From Diplonema papillatum (taxonomy: Eukaryota > Euglenozoa > Diplonemea > Diplonemida > Diplonemidae), in contig JAPJBO010000075.1 in NCBI GenBank assembly GCA_030068145.1, forward strand, positions 1 to 64,000: a stretch of 64,000 nt of DNA. The letters run 5' to 3'. Made by a program: the position numbers and the translations under genes. Below are positions 29,101 through 40,832 of this stretch, in pieces. The first letter of the stretch is position 1; each line of letters opens with the position of its first letter. The notes beneath the pieces were generated by a model that worked only from the letters and a program-made list of their open reading frames with translations, ran no database searches and was not told the DNA's origin.

Positions 29101-31015
29101 GCCGGTTGTAGTTGCTCGGCTTCTTTGCAGGTTTGCGGGCTGAGCTGCTTGATGTCCGCTGCTTGCTACCGCTGAGGTTTCTGTGCATCCGGGAGGGCAC
29201 ACTGGTGTTGCTGCCTCTTCTGCTTATCTGTTGCAACGACGACGCCTCCGAAGATTTCGAGTGGCTCCTGACCTGCCGCGGGCGGGGCTCAGAAGGAGTG
29301 TTGGTGGATTTCTTGTTCTCGGCTCGTTTCACGGCAGACTCCGGGATAGAGCAACGCCTTGAAGCTTGAGTGTGAGCGGTGGAAGGAGGAGTCGCATCAT
29401 GGGTCTTGAGGTCTTGGCCGGATTCTTGCTGCGAGGAGGGTACGGGTGAATGAGAAGGGGCAGTATACGACGACGAGCTGATAGACGAGCCAGGCGATGA
29501 AGACCTCGAGGCGTTGTGTGCTGTAGTGTCATTTTTGTTGGGCTCGTCGACCTTTTCGGAATGGTGCGGGTCCCCTGGCAGGACAACGCCGACGGGCACG
29601 GTTTCAGCTGCGGTTCTTTGCGTGCTCATGGGGGTTTGTTCACCGCTGGCCTCACTGTCAGACGTGTACGACGAGTCCGATTCCGAGTCCGTCGGCATCT
29701 CCTTGTCGAGGACGCTTTCCCTGCGGTCTCGAGCTTCTTCCTCATTCCCCCCATTGCCATTCGAAACTCTTTCGCCCTGTCCACCTTGAGCTTCGGACGC
29801 ATCTTCGCTGTGTGTCTTATTCGCCGCTGTGCCGTCCTGCGCTTTATCGTCAGCTGGCGCCTCGCAGCTATATGACGATGCAGAACTCGCCACGTCTTTA
29901 TCCAACACGCTCTCTCTCCGGCCGTTTTCTTTTGCGTCTTCTTCCACCTTGGCTATCGGGGTTTCCTCTGCGATGGACCCATCATCTTTCATGTTCGATA
30001 CGCCGTTCTCACGCATTCCGGATTCACTGGCTTCTTCGTTTTCGTTCGGATCTGTCTCGCGTTTGTTCGCGGTGTCAACCTCAGGATTCTTGGCGTCGAC
30101 GGAGCTCGATGCTTTGCTGCGGGAAGACGATGAGGCACTGGGTATCTGCTTGTCGAGAATGCTCCCTCTTTTTCCACTGTCGTCGTTCTTGTCTTCTTTT
30201 TTATCGGTGGCCACGCCATTCTCCGGCCCTTGCACTTGGCCTTCGCTCACAGATTCTCCAACAGCTGATGTGGCAGTCGGTTCTTTTGGGTCAGTATTCG
30301 ATGCAGTGTTGCTGCAGTAAGACGACGAGGTGCTTGATGCCCGAGCTGGGCTTTTCTTCTGCGGGGTATCAGGGGGTGTCTCCTCATCCTTCTCGGAAAG
30401 ACTGCGTTCTGAGGCAGTTCTGTTAGATGGCTGCTGGCCGGGAACGTGCTCGATTCGAGAGTTCTCGTCTTCTTCTTCAGCTTCGTGACGAGCTGTGCTC
30501 TCGGGCGAAGAGTCTTCTACCTGAGCCACGGCTGCTGGCCGGCTGCTGGTTTTGGTCGCGTCGCGGTTGGTGGACGCGTCGTCCTGCGACAGAGTATCGA
30601 AAACGTCGGTATCCTGCCCCTTGCCATGAGAGTCGCTTTTGGTTGGTGTGCCATTTTTTTCCGATTCCTGCTTCGCACCCGTCGCCTGGGTTTCGGAAAG
30701 CTGTGACGGGGTATTCGGTGCCGTGTCGCCGTATATCTTTTTCGGATCTTGATCTTGACCTTGATCTAAGTCGATATCTTCATCGTCGACCTCAGGCACA
30801 GCCTCTTTTTGGGGTGACTCGGTTGTGTCACCTTCTTCAGCAAAGCTTGAACACGACGACTTGTCAGGTTCGGCAATCTCGTCGTCACCGTCAACCGTAA
30901 GATCTTGGAACACGTTACTCGAGTCGTTTTCTTGATGAGGGGCCTTTAACTCGGGTGTCGCCTCCACATCAAAAGCGTAATCGCCATCAGAACTGTTCTT
31001 CTCCTCCTCTTCCAT
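26110..31015 (-). CDS. Long acidic, Ser-rich and coiled-coil protein (two exons)
   Basis: Exon 1 runs from the ATG at 31,015 to 27,542 (donor GAG|GTGTGC) and exon 2 from 26,658 (acceptor CTACAG) to the stop at 26,110. Both sides of the 883-nt intron are phase 0. The protein is about 1340 residues. The N-terminal 600 residues are acidic and Ser-rich and include three copies of R-(R/G)-x-S-(V/I)-L-D-K, each followed by a Ser-rich segment. A coiled coil spans about 715-955 (KALEKRCKEATKRDKLEGKL). The C-terminal part is Pro/Gly-rich, with VPLWMRDD and a final LPLWLQ. The family is not recognised; a cytoskeletal or scaffold role is only a guess. An open frame continues past the donor to 27,464 without a conserved character. 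Confidence 0.75.
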
Positions 31016-31967
31016 CGCCGTCTCCTCTTTCCAGGGAGATGCGCCAAGACGATAACCGGGGGAGTTGGCTTTCTTTTCAGCTACTTAACAGATGCCTTTG
31101 CCCCCTGTAATTGAGCATGGAGTGGGTGGGGGGAAGGGACATGTGTTGCAATGTTGCCAGTTTATTACTCTGTAGGGAAGAGCGTGTGTAAAGTGAAATT
31201 GCCACAGAATAATATTATGTGGAGCAGATTGCGGCGAGTTGAGAGATTTGTCCTTAACACAGGCAAAACATTTCACCGGCAAGCGCTTGTTCCGCAGCTC
31301 CGTCCTCTTCTGCTACTTCGGGTGTTGCTAGCACAACTCTTTGCCGCTTCAAATGAAGCGAGTTTCGAATGATTGGCCTCGGGCTACCTGCGACTACAAC
31401 TACACTAAATGGAAGATCTACCAGGCGGCGTGCAACAAAAGAAGATCGCTGGATCAAAGAGAATAAACGCATGGGTAATGTAGAGCAGCATCACACAATT
31501 TTATGCTGCCTATTGGTGCCAGCTCGCAATAACGCCGCAGATTGTGGGCGACCGCGAGTGACAGTGAACATACGGTTGGTGTGTAGCGAGGGAGAGAGAA
31601 GACGGGGCACAGAAACCCCAGTGCGCACAGCGAGCAATGCCGAACAGAACCTTGTTCTGGTGCCAAACTATGCGAGAAGGAAGGGTGAAGTGGGAAGAGG
31701 TCCTTTGTTCGCGAGCACCGAATCCCTCCGGTGAGCATAACAAAAGGACCGTGTGGCCCATGCCGGACAGCAAAAACACAATTTCTCGCGAAATCTTGTT
31801 CTGTGGAATGTGCTCACATTAATCATCTAGATTAAAAATTAGCTCCGACGGTGAAGGCCGCTTCGCGAAGCTGCGTTCTTTCGGTGACTGAACTCCCAGA
31901 ACCTGGAGTAGCACGCAATCACATCTGGACACCTTGTTCTTCACATGCACAGGAATAGAGAGAAGAG

Positions 31968-32007
<40 letters not shown>

Positions 32008-32151
32008 GGGTTGGAGTGCAGGGACCATCTGCAGAGCTTCCGGTCTCCTCCTCCGCACACGAATTTTTTGGATCCCTTCGAGCTTTCGAGCTGCAGCCGT
32101 CGGGAGATGAACGCGGTAATACCCGCAAACCCGCGAACCCGCAGACCAATA
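31016..32151. other. Intergenic with a (GA)n tract
   Basis: No gene supported. A (GA)n microsatellite of about 30 bp lies near 31,975-32,005. The region should hold the promoter of the 26,110-31,015 gene and the 3' end of the next gene, both on the minus strand. Confidence 0.6.
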
Positions 32152-35100
32152 CTAAGTGTTAGCTTCGATGGGTCCCGGAACAGAGACAATTGCAGAAAAG
32201 CCGTCCAGCGACGAACCACCGGTGGCCGTGACCAGACGCAGGCAATCCAACGCTTCTGAGACGGGAGGTTCGAGCAAACGGGGTGATGGCGCCAGAGCGG
32301 AAGGAAACGGAAACAGTGATGGGTTGCCTACCCGCTGCTGCTGTTTACGATGGCGCCAACGCTTCCAGCTGAGGAAGAGAGGAGAGGTGAAAGTTGCCTC
32401 CTGCAATCGGGATATGAGACGTGAAGCGGCGAGAAAAGCGGGCGAGCATCGAATGGCTGGAAGCAGCCGGAGCACTTCTTCGGGTTCCTGCACACAGATG
32501 GCGGCAGCCAGACACTGAAAGCGGATTTGCGACGCATCTCGGGAAAAGGAATGCAGGGCCGCTGCAACATGGCTGGCTACATGCCTGCCCTCGGAGCTGG
32601 ATCCGAACACGTTTTTTCCTCCGCACACCACCCACACGTTCACTGCTGCAATGACAGTGATCGCATCAGTATCCGGGCGTATTGTTCCCAGCACCCCCAA
32701 CGCAACATTACACCACGGCGAAGCTGTCATGCCTATCGTTCCTTTGTTGCTAAACTCTTCAGCCCTTCGCAGCAGCTGCGGTGCATCTCTTGCGATGCCT
32801 GTCATAACAATACTTGCCTGAAGCTGGATCTCCAGCATATCTTCGGCCACGCTGCTCTCTTGAACCCGCCATACATCCAACGACCACTGGAACAAAACAA
32901 GCGCTGCCTCCCACACAGCGACCGCTAAGAAAGGAAGCTGCCTTGAAACGGCTCGCTTCAACAGGCGGAGCACTGCCTCTTCACTCCAATCGCTCAACAG
33001 CGGGACTAAATCAGCCGGCCCGGGAGCAGCACTGGAGCTTTGGAACGTTGCACTTGGTCCTTCTCCTCGTGCTGCCAGGTGCGGGTCTGCTTCTTTTTTG
33101 ACAAGGCACAAAGCAGATCGGTGCCATCCGGCTTCGAAACCCCCACTGGGAGCTTCAAATTTCCGCATGCAGGCAGTCAGGTGTACGGGCAGGTGCCTCA
33201 CAGCACGCACCTTGGCCTGTTCGAGTTCAAAGACAGCGGCGTGGAGAGGCGGAGTTGGACTCATCTTCCCGTACGCGGCCGATACACCTTCGGACATGCG
33301 CGATAGGATGCGTAATGCATCGAGTAAAGTCAAACGAAGACACTGCTCTGCGCAGTCTGACCCCAATAGGTAATCATCGACTGACGAGTAGTTCAGCGAG
33401 ATGAACGGGAAAAAACTGAGCTTCTCTCGTGCTTCGGCAAAGGAACACCACCGGAGGTCAACCTTTCCGGCGAGAAAGTCTAGATATCGCTTTTGCCGCA
33501 TGTTACGTGCGGTGTTCAAAGTGGTATCATGGGGGTCGTCCGCAACCGAAAGATTGCCCGTTTCCCATTCATCATCGTCGATGTCAGCGCAGTTCCTTTC
33601 AGTGGCGAACTCGTCAGCTCTAGCGCTCGAGACGAGATCTGCGTAAAATCGCGTGAGTCCGGCTGATTCCTGCGCCAACACCTTTCTCCACGCGTCGCTG
33701 TGCTTAGCTTCCTGAGCCGCACGTGCGGCGGCCGCCGCGCAACCTTCGATAACTTGCACGGCAAAGAGAGCTTGCTTCGGAAAGAATACCGTTGCGCCTC
33801 CAGCGCTCCGGAAGTGGGCGACAATCCGTGCTCCCCAACGGGCCAGTAAGGCAACACGCACTGCAGAACGAGACGCATTGTTGGCCGGTGCACATGCACC
33901 ACCTTCTTCGTGTTGCAGCCACCTCACACTGCACAACAGGGACAACACAGCCCCCATGACCCCGGACTTCAACAACGCCTTGCGCCACAGCTTCGTCGCC
34001 GTTTTTGGGTCGCCTCTCAAACTGGGAAACGTCCGCATTGCAGACTCAATGCCCGCCAGAATGGCCAGGGCCACCGCAGCTAGGAGCGACCTTTTGTTCT
34101 CCTCTTGGGTCAAGTCGACGATACTCGACCGCCACAGAGGGGAGACTTCCTTTTGTCGGAAGAAGCCGTCTGAATATGAATGAGTGCCATCGGGTACATG
34201 CAAGCTTTCAGGTGTGGCCTCCTGTGTTGGTAACGAACGCCCGCTGCTAACATCATCGAGGTCGCCACTTTGAAACATGGGGCTCACAACAGGCTTCGCG
34301 CTTCCTCTGCTATGTGAACGACCGCCAAGTTTTGCTGAAGAGTCGGCGGGAGTATGTTGTGTCACGACGGAGTGTTCAGCCCACTCAGGCTCTTCTCCGG
34401 CACCACCTACATTCCGAAGTGTTGATGTCACGGTGCACGGCGTGTTGCTCCCTGTATACGGTGTCCACGCGGGCACACCTTCTGTTTCGCACCGTCCTGC
34501 AAGCGCAGTTGTGGACGTCAAAGGCCCACTTCCCTCTGAAAGCGCCCTCGTTTGAACCTTTTCACCGCACGAACCGGGTTGGAATACGACAGATGCATCC
34601 TCTGGCGGCAAACTCGCGCCCGGCAGAAGCGCTGGGCCTGCGGGGTTGCGAAAGAAAACCTCTGCGCAGTTGTATTCGTTCAGACGGTCGTTGATGGTCT
34701 CTCCCGCTTTCCCGACCCCAGTGCTGTGCGGCGAGAGCCGGCTATTCTCGCTCGAGATTCCTGTTTCTTTTGGTTGGCCATTGGGAACAAAGGCAGGCAC
34801 GCACGGTCTCAAGTCGCGGGCAACGCCAGGGGATGGAGCTGTCACTGTCTCAGACATTACACCGTCCGTGGTGGAACCTGAGCTGTCGAGCGGATGGGTG
34901 GTTGAAGGATGAGAAACTGTGCTTGGGCTTGGGCTTGCGAAGAGGTTGCGCACGCAGGGGAGGGACAAGAAGTCGGCCGCAGTGGCAAAGAAAACAGAGT
35001 ACTTGACGCCGTGGGCGAGGGCTCCGCCCCTTAGGACGAAGTGGAAGAGGTGCGGGATGAATGCTTGAAACCGGTCCTCGAAAGCATTTTCCTCAGCAAC

Positions 35101-35472
35101 GCACCAGCGCAGGACCCACAACAACCGCGACCACTTGTGACCGGTCGGAACGGCGAAACTATCCAGACCGGGAGGGTCCACTGTACTGGTAACCGGAGGA
35201 TTTTCCCACCGCACCGAAGGCGGTCGCTTCGCCGGTAATGCCTTGTAAAACGGCAATAGCTGCTGGATTTGCTCGTCGTCCAGAGCTTCGCACGGCAGAC
35301 ACTCAGCGGGCACCGCCCGCGAGTACACAAAACCGAACAAGGGATCATCAACTCCGGACAGGATATCGGGGAGAGGACAGTCAAAGATGTCCGCGTGCTC
35401 CCGGAAAATCGACGCGATGCGGCTCCCTTCGCTGCAAGCGCCTTTCTGGGTCGTTTCAAGTTGGCGCCCCAT
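32152..35472 (-). CDS. 1106-residue protein of unknown family
   Basis: A single uninterrupted frame. The first ATG is at 35,472, in the context GTGTGC-ATG-GGG; the two codons before it are open but lack an ATG. The N-terminal third holds aromatic-rich segments (LLWVLRWCVAEENAFEDRF, HLFHFVLRGG). Residues 180-450 are Ser/Thr/Pro-rich and low in complexity. The C-terminal 600 residues are predicted to be mostly helical, with Ala/Leu-rich stretches that could be alpha-solenoid repeats. No catalytic motif, signal peptide or clear membrane helix is recognised. No introns are evident, unlike the coiled-coil genes nearby. Confidence 0.8.
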   Translation of the reverse strand: MGRQLETTQKGACSEGSRIASIFREHADIFDCPLPDILSGVDDPLFGFVYSRAVPAECLPCEALDDEQIQQLLPFYKALPAKRPPSVRWENPPVTSTVDPPGLDSFAVPTGHKWSRLLWVLRWCVAEENAFEDRFQAFIPHLFHFVLRGGALAHGVKYSVFFATAADFLSLPCVRNLFASPSPSTVSHPSTTHPLDSSGSTTDGVMSETVTAPSPGVARDLRPCVPAFVPNGQPKETGISSENSRLSPHSTGVGKAGETINDRLNEYNCAEVFFRNPAGPALLPGASLPPEDASVVFQPGSCGEKVQTRALSEGSGPLTSTTALAGRCETEGVPAWTPYTGSNTPCTVTSTLRNVGGAGEEPEWAEHSVVTQHTPADSSAKLGGRSHSRGSAKPVVSPMFQSGDLDDVSSGRSLPTQEATPESLHVPDGTHSYSDGFFRQKEVSPLWRSSIVDLTQEENKRSLLAAVALAILAGIESAMRTFPSLRGDPKTATKLWRKALLKSGVMGAVLSLLCSVRWLQHEEGGACAPANNASRSAVRVALLARWGARIVAHFRSAGGATVFFPKQALFAVQVIEGCAAAAARAAQEAKHSDAWRKVLAQESAGLTRFYADLVSSARADEFATERNCADIDDDEWETGNLSVADDPHDTTLNTARNMRQKRYLDFLAGKVDLRWCSFAEAREKLSFFPFISLNYSSVDDYLLGSDCAEQCLRLTLLDALRILSRMSEGVSAAYGKMSPTPPLHAAVFELEQAKVRAVRHLPVHLTACMRKFEAPSGGFEAGWHRSALCLVKKEADPHLAARGEGPSATFQSSSAAPGPADLVPLLSDWSEEAVLRLLKRAVSRQLPFLAVAVWEAALVLFQWSLDVWRVQESSVAEDMLEIQLQASIVMTGIARDAPQLLRRAEEFSNKGTIGMTASPWCNVALGVLGTIRPDTDAITVIAAVNVWVVCGGKNVFGSSSEGRHVASHVAAALHSFSRDASQIRFQCLAAAICVQEPEEVLRLLPAIRCSPAFLAASRLISRLQEATFTSPLFLSWKRWRHRKQQQRVGNPSLFPFPSALAPSPRLLEPPVSEALDCLRLVTATGGSSLDGFSAIVSVPGPIEANT

Positions 35473-36833
35473 GCACACGTGCGAATAATATCTATTTTCT
35501 TTCAGGAGATTTTCCTATCTTGAAGCAGATGCTTTACTTTGCGGACAATTCCATTGGGGATTATGTGATTTCAGGGGCGAGACGCAGTCGCTGCCGAGGT
35601 TGAGGGCTGTGTATAGTTTGCTATACGTGCACGTCGAGTCTGCTGCGGGGGGAGCTGCAACGGTGTCGGACTGTGGCGAGTGCAAGCCTGAACTCATACT
35701 CCAAGGACTTAAAGAAATTAGCTCCGGGGGCAAGAACGGTCAACCGCACCCTGCAAAGCTTGAGATCTAAGAGTTCCTGCCTGCTCTGCTCTCTAGTAAC
35801 CGTCTTGACGAGCAGGTGCACGCAAAGCGTAATGCTCCAATCTACACCTCCTTCATGCTTTTCTTTGCCGCGCGTGGGGCGGAACGCCATTTGCAGCGGG
35901 CTGTGCTTCGAAGTGGTCTTGGCAAAAAGCTGGAAAGGAAAACACTCAACAGCAGCTCAGATTTTGCTACAGAACGCAACCGAAGCATCAAGATGAAGAC
36001 AACGGTTCATGTCCTGTCACAGCGTCCAAAATGAGAGCGCGGACATGGCTCTTGCCCACTCACGTTTCCATGCTTTATAACGCTTGGAATCGTTTGGCCG
36101 CGGTGGTAACGCTTAGAATCGCTTGGCCGCAACCGTGACTACGCCGATCGGCAATGCAAGTCGGCAGCAGTTTTGCTCGACTCGGGTCCTCTAGAAGACG
36201 CGGACCCGTATTATCTCGATTGCGTGTTCGATACTTCGACGGTGGAGGAGGGACAGGGGATGATCAGGGTATGAGCTGATACAAAGTCCACGGGAGAAAA
36301 GAAGCAGGAAAACAGCATCATAACACCGCAGGATACGTGCAGACTGCAAGAGCGGGGAGTAATTGGCGGACCAGTGAGTACCTCACTCTTCAAGCATGTA
36401 CGTATCCGGCGGCATTGTCGAAGACTTCGTACGAATGCACAGAGTCTCACTGCCGCTGATAGCATTTTTTGTTCCCGTGTAAGATACCCTGATACAGCAC
36501 CAAAAACATGCGAAACAGCTTACCGACCGCATCTATTTCAAAGATGCTCGTGTGTGTCAGGGGGAACGCAAAGGCGGTTACAAACGCGAACAAGGCTGCA
36601 TGACGAGCCTGGATCGGCAAGCTATGACCATTGGTTCTTCACTTGTGTCTGAATACCAGCTACTCTGCAAAGAGTAAGCAAGGTGAGAAAGCCAAGGAAA
36701 ACGACGAAACTCCTCTCCAAACTCAATCCTTGCCCTGTACGCGAACAGCACAAACTGACGAAAGATGAAAACTCGGGCAACACCTGGTGCCTCGTGAGAC
36801 GCGAAAGACTGCTCAACATTTCTTCTGCGATGA
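35473..36833. other. Intergenic, no gene seen
   Basis: No supported coding frame. A short imperfect duplication (CGCTTGGAATCGTTTGGCCG and a variant) lies at 36,080-36,130. Confidence 0.5.
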
Positions 36834-37403
36834 TCACTTGTTTTCAGACAAAGCAGCGCTCAGCTTTTCAAGGTCGACACCGATGACGGAACCTTGGTGA
36901 AAGTGGAAGTTAAGCGGGTGGTCGCTGTTTACAATTTGCAAGATTGTATTGCAAACGTGCATATGGCTGCAGACCAAGACGGGCTTCGGAACGTCCATCC
37001 GCAGCAGGGAAGTGATGAATGCACGAACACGAGCTATGAGATGCCGCGAACGCTCCGGGTATCGGAGGCTTTCCGGGGGCACTACAGAACTGGACTCGGC
37101 TATTTTACATCCAAACACCTCCGGCGGGTGTGGAGCCGGGTTCTCAAGTGCTGCATGCTGCCTTGAGGCAAGGAACTCGCACAGGCCCCACTCAAGCCTG
37201 ATTTCGTGGCCGTTTCGGGTGCAGTACGGCGCGATGGTTTCAATGGTGCGAACGAACGGCGAGCAGAACACGGTTTGGATGCCTAGCTGCTGCAGCGTCG
37301 CTGCGAGTTTGCCTTCGGCCGCTGCTTTTCCGTCGGGTGTCAGGCGCGAGTTGAAGGTTTGGTCGCTCCCACGGGCCTCGTGGCGCAAGATGTAAAGTGT
37401 CAT
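36834..37403 (-). CDS. Histidine phosphatase (phosphoglycerate mutase-like)
   Basis: 189 residues, single exon, ATG at 37,403. It belongs to the histidine phosphatase clan. The N-terminal LRHEARG supplies Arg7 and the phospho-accepting His8. SPFVRTIET supplies Arg52, LCEFL the acid Glu76, and CSHMHV the second catalytic His147. The usual RHG reads RHE here; the following residues ARG keep the loop basic. The length suits small cytosolic SixA/UBASH3-type phosphatases rather than glycolytic mutase. The C-terminus ends soon after the last strand, with no added domain and no targeting signal. The substrate cannot be told from sequence; a sugar-phosphate, nucleotide or protein substrate are all possible. 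Confidence 0.88.
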   Translation of the reverse strand: MTLYILRHEARGSDQTFNSRLTPDGKAAAEGKLAATLQQLGIQTVFCSPFVRTIETIAPYCTRNGHEIRLEWGLCEFLASRQHAALENPAPHPPEVFGCKIAESSSVVPPESLRYPERSRHLIARVRAFITSLLRMDVPKPVLVCSHMHVCNTILQIVNSDHPLNFHFHQGSVIGVDLEKLSAALSENK

Positions 37404-39353
37404 CTGCTACACCCCGATGCGATCCCCATCACCTACCTTTTTTAAAGAGAATTGCTTGAACTCCGGGGTTTAAAGTCTCCTGGTGACTTTCGCAATATGG
37501 GAAGATATCCTTTATGCTCTGTGTGTACGTAGGGGCGGTGATTACACAAGGGAAGGTTTGTGTACGGCAATACTTGCTCACAGTGAGTTGCGTTTGAGGG
37601 CGCTCTACGTAATGAAGGCCTCAAAGTCTTGAATTGCTCAGCAGGCCACTGTTCTGCGAGGGATCGAGTGGTGAGGGGGCGGATACGGTGGACGACATCG
37701 TCTCTCTGGAGGTTTCCAGTCGTCTCACTATTCCTCCTTACTACTCCGGTCGTCGGAGGCGCGGTAGGCCGCGGCTTGTCAGTGTGCGTGCCGATGCTGG
37801 TGCACAAAAGCGGGAGAATTCGCGTCGCGGGGACAGCCTTCTGCGGACTCTTCTCTGGCCACAGCGCGGCCCACGGCGGCTCGCACACGACAGCTTTTAC
37901 CAAGCAATTGCATTTTTCGCTGTACTGAGCTGTACTTCTGATCACTCATGATCAACGTTCCAATCTGGTCATTCAAAAAATTGCTCGACAGATCACACAA
38001 AAGCCCAATGAAAATGGTGGGAATGGAAGTGGTGGGCAAGGTGAAGCAGTGGCACGTGGAGCAACACAGGCATGAGAGAGGGGATGGTGGACGAGTACGC
38101 CGAGGGGCAAAGTGGAAGTGTCAAAGCTCACTTCCCCGTTCAGGGGCTGCCGTCATGCTTTCTTCGGTTCGATATTCCCTCTTCGGACACAGGGTTGTAT
38201 GCGAGTGCTGCTTTCTCTAGGTGCAGTCCTCCCGTGTTCCTTCAGCAGGCAACAGTATCAAGAACAAACAGAGCTTTCCTTACGCACCACGGCAGGGCCT
38301 GATTTGCTCTGTCACTTCAGCGTTGTACTACGTGAGACGGTGAAAACTGGACACTTGGCTGATGCTGTTTTCTCGCACATACGGACGTTGGCTCGTAGCA
38401 TTTCAGGCCAAAAATTACAACCCGCGGAGGGTTGTGGGTAATGAAGCTTAGTCCCCCTTGAAAAGAGAGAAGTTTGTGGTGGGAAACACCTGTTCTGCGT
38501 CCAGAAAAGGGAGAAAGCAATTAAGCCAAACAGAATGGGATATGAGAAGATTTGCAGAACCACTTTTGAAAAAAAAACTAGCCTGCGGAGTCAGGCTTTC
38601 CTGGCTGACGAAGAAGTTTCTCCCGCATTCGAACTATAAAATTCAGGTCCAGAGCACAGAGCATAACGGTCAACGGGCGTTCTCCGACAAACATGTCCCC
38701 TCGCGTCTTATCTGCCAGATCCGTTCCAGTCAGCTGTTCCCAATGTCGTCACAACGCCTGTGGTTGCACAATGTCCAAGTGATTCACTTAGAATGTTCTT
38801 CATGCCGCGGCTGCGCCTATCCTTACGAGTTGCGGCTCTTTCTTTCGTTTCGTATCTCAATATTGCGGATTGCCCTACCGTGTATTGGTGGTTGATCGTC
38901 CTACCCCGAATAAGAAACATGGTGAAAACGTGGGAAGGCTAACACCCGGCACGCACAAACTGAACAAAGCGCCTGTCTTTTCTGATAACGACGTACAGCG
39001 ATTTTCTTTTCTGTGATTGATGGCTTCCCAGTATTCGCTGACACCCTGACTAATTGAACATGATACAGCCTACTAGCACCCCCCCCCCCAAGTAGCAGGA
39101 CCAGCAGGGAGAGACTGGACTGAAAAAAAAGAGCACAGGCAGGAAAACGTTATTCAACACTGGCTGGGACACACGGGTATTACGGACGTCGGGGATGTAT
39201 TCCCTACATCAACAAAGCAAATCCGCTAAATTCGCATTCAGACAAGTTTCTTCCTGGTGTTGGATAAGAAGAAAGTCCCAAAAAAGAACGATCTCCACAA
39301 CTCGCAACGGGGAGATCACTGAAAAGAGTTTCCAGCGTGGGAAGTTCGCGTCA
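37404..39353. other. Intergenic, no gene seen
   Basis: Open frames up to about 167 codons on the minus strand near 37,442-37,945 show no domain or coding character. A C10 run lies near 39,080. Confidence 0.5.
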
Positions 39354-40832
39354 TCATTGCAAGACAAGTACAGGACATGAAAGGGTATCTGTACTGATCA
39401 CCAGCTTGCTGCCCATAATGTGTACGGACCATACCCAGCAGCCGACTTTGACTACATGCAGCAGCACCCCCGATGATGTGAACACCCCGAGGGCACGCTG
39501 TGCAGCAACACTTGAACCGCCGATGATGACGTTGCCGACGCAGTCAAAAGACACATCCTGCGGGTACCCTAAAACAGTGCTGTCCCCAATACTGCACAAG
39601 AACGCGCCGCTTGATCCATAGATTTGAACGCACGAGTCGTTGTTGTTGACGACGGCGACACGGTCGTCTGATGGCGACACCGCCACCCCACGGAAGTCAC
39701 CAAAAGGGAGGTCCCACGAGCTTTTCAACGACAACGATGTGGTTTCGGGCGCAGAGACAGCGTCAAAGACACAGATCGAACTTCGCTTGCTGGGAAGCTG
39801 CAAATGCAGGGCCACTAGAGAGGTCCCAGTACCCATGAAGGGGATGTCCGCGGAGGTTTCAACCCGGGAAATGAAATGCGGTTCATCAGCCCAGGCCCCA
39901 TCGGGGCCTGGCGGGGTGCTAAACATATCGATGCTGTGGTGATTGACAGACGAATCAACGCATGCGAGGTACAGTGTTCCGTCTTGCGCAACACTGGCAC
40001 ATAGACAAGCTTCCATATTGAGGCATCCTACGCGTATGGTGCGGATCAGGCGGCTGGATTTCACTTCGTACACGTCAACCTTGCGACTGTCCCTTACCAT
40101 TACGTATTCTCCTGTCTTGCTCAAACCGATCGGTTCCTTCTCGAGGGCTTTCACGTATTCTGTTTGCATGGTGGCCGCATACGACGGCACAGCGCAAGAC
40201 ACCAGTACATCGACGACGCTCCTGTTGCCAACCCCTGTCTCCGAAAGCGGCTCTTCCGGGTCATCCAACGCCTGTTGTTCGAAGTCCAACGAGAACGGCA
40301 CACAGCCGTGACGTCTGATCTCTAATACCTTTCGAGCTGCTGCGTTAAGCTGTGCGATTGTGGCGTCGTGGGACAACGTAACAGGCTCGACGGTGCCACA
40401 AGGTAGGCGCAGGTGCAGCTCCATCTGAAACGAGTCAGTTGTACCAGACACTCCCATGTGCAGGAAGGGGATCGGGGTCGAGTGCGAGCTGCTCGCTCTG
40501 GCGGTTGTTCGAGGTGGCTCCTCAGGGTTTGTGGCAGTTGCACCACGTGGCGTGATGTCCACAGGTCCAGCCCCTGTGGCATCATGGGAATGGTAAGAAG
40601 TGTTTGGAACTGCGGGCGCAGGTGATTGATCGAGCACATGCCTCGAACAGTCATCGCCGCTGGATGCACTGTCTTCAGCCATCCGCAGAGGATCCTGCGT
40701 GTACACCCCTCTCCCAGTCTCTGTGGCTTCGTTTATATCAGTGCAGTGCCGTGAATCGAACCCGAGGGTATTTGAGCTTGCCTCTACATCGCTGGAAGTG
40801 TGATCGCTGCAGCGCGGTGCCAGCTGCACCAT
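39354..40832 (-). CDS. Ubiquitin-like domain plus beta-propeller (NHL-like) protein
   Basis: 492 residues, single exon, ATG at 40,832. Residues 1-130 are disordered and Ser/Thr/Pro-rich. Residues about 137-212 form a ubiquitin-like fold (LHLRLPCGTVEPVTLSHDATIAQLNAAARKV, with a late SVVDVLV strand). They lack a C-terminal Gly-Gly, so this is a built-in ubiquitin-like domain, not a conjugated modifier. Residues about 230-485 are repeated beta strands with NHL/WD-type blades, for example FRGVAVSPSDDRVAVVNNND and LGYPQDVSFDCVGNVIIGG. Such combinations usually act as adaptors, for instance binding proteasome or ligase parts through the ubiquitin fold; this is inference. Confidence 0.75.
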   Translation of the reverse strand: MVQLAPRCSDHTSSDVEASSNTLGFDSRHCTDINEATETGRGVYTQDPLRMAEDSASSGDDCSRHVLDQSPAPAVPNTSYHSHDATGAGPVDITPRGATATNPEEPPRTTARASSSHSTPIPFLHMGVSGTTDSFQMELHLRLPCGTVEPVTLSHDATIAQLNAAARKVLEIRRHGCVPFSLDFEQQALDDPEEPLSETGVGNRSVVDVLVSCAVPSYAATMQTEYVKALEKEPIGLSKTGEYVMVRDSRKVDVYEVKSSRLIRTIRVGCLNMEACLCASVAQDGTLYLACVDSSVNHHSIDMFSTPPGPDGAWADEPHFISRVETSADIPFMGTGTSLVALHLQLPSKRSSICVFDAVSAPETTSLSLKSSWDLPFGDFRGVAVSPSDDRVAVVNNNDSCVQIYGSSGAFLCSIGDSTVLGYPQDVSFDCVGNVIIGGSSVAAQRALGVFTSSGVLLHVVKVGCWVWSVHIMGSKLVISTDTLSCPVLVLQ

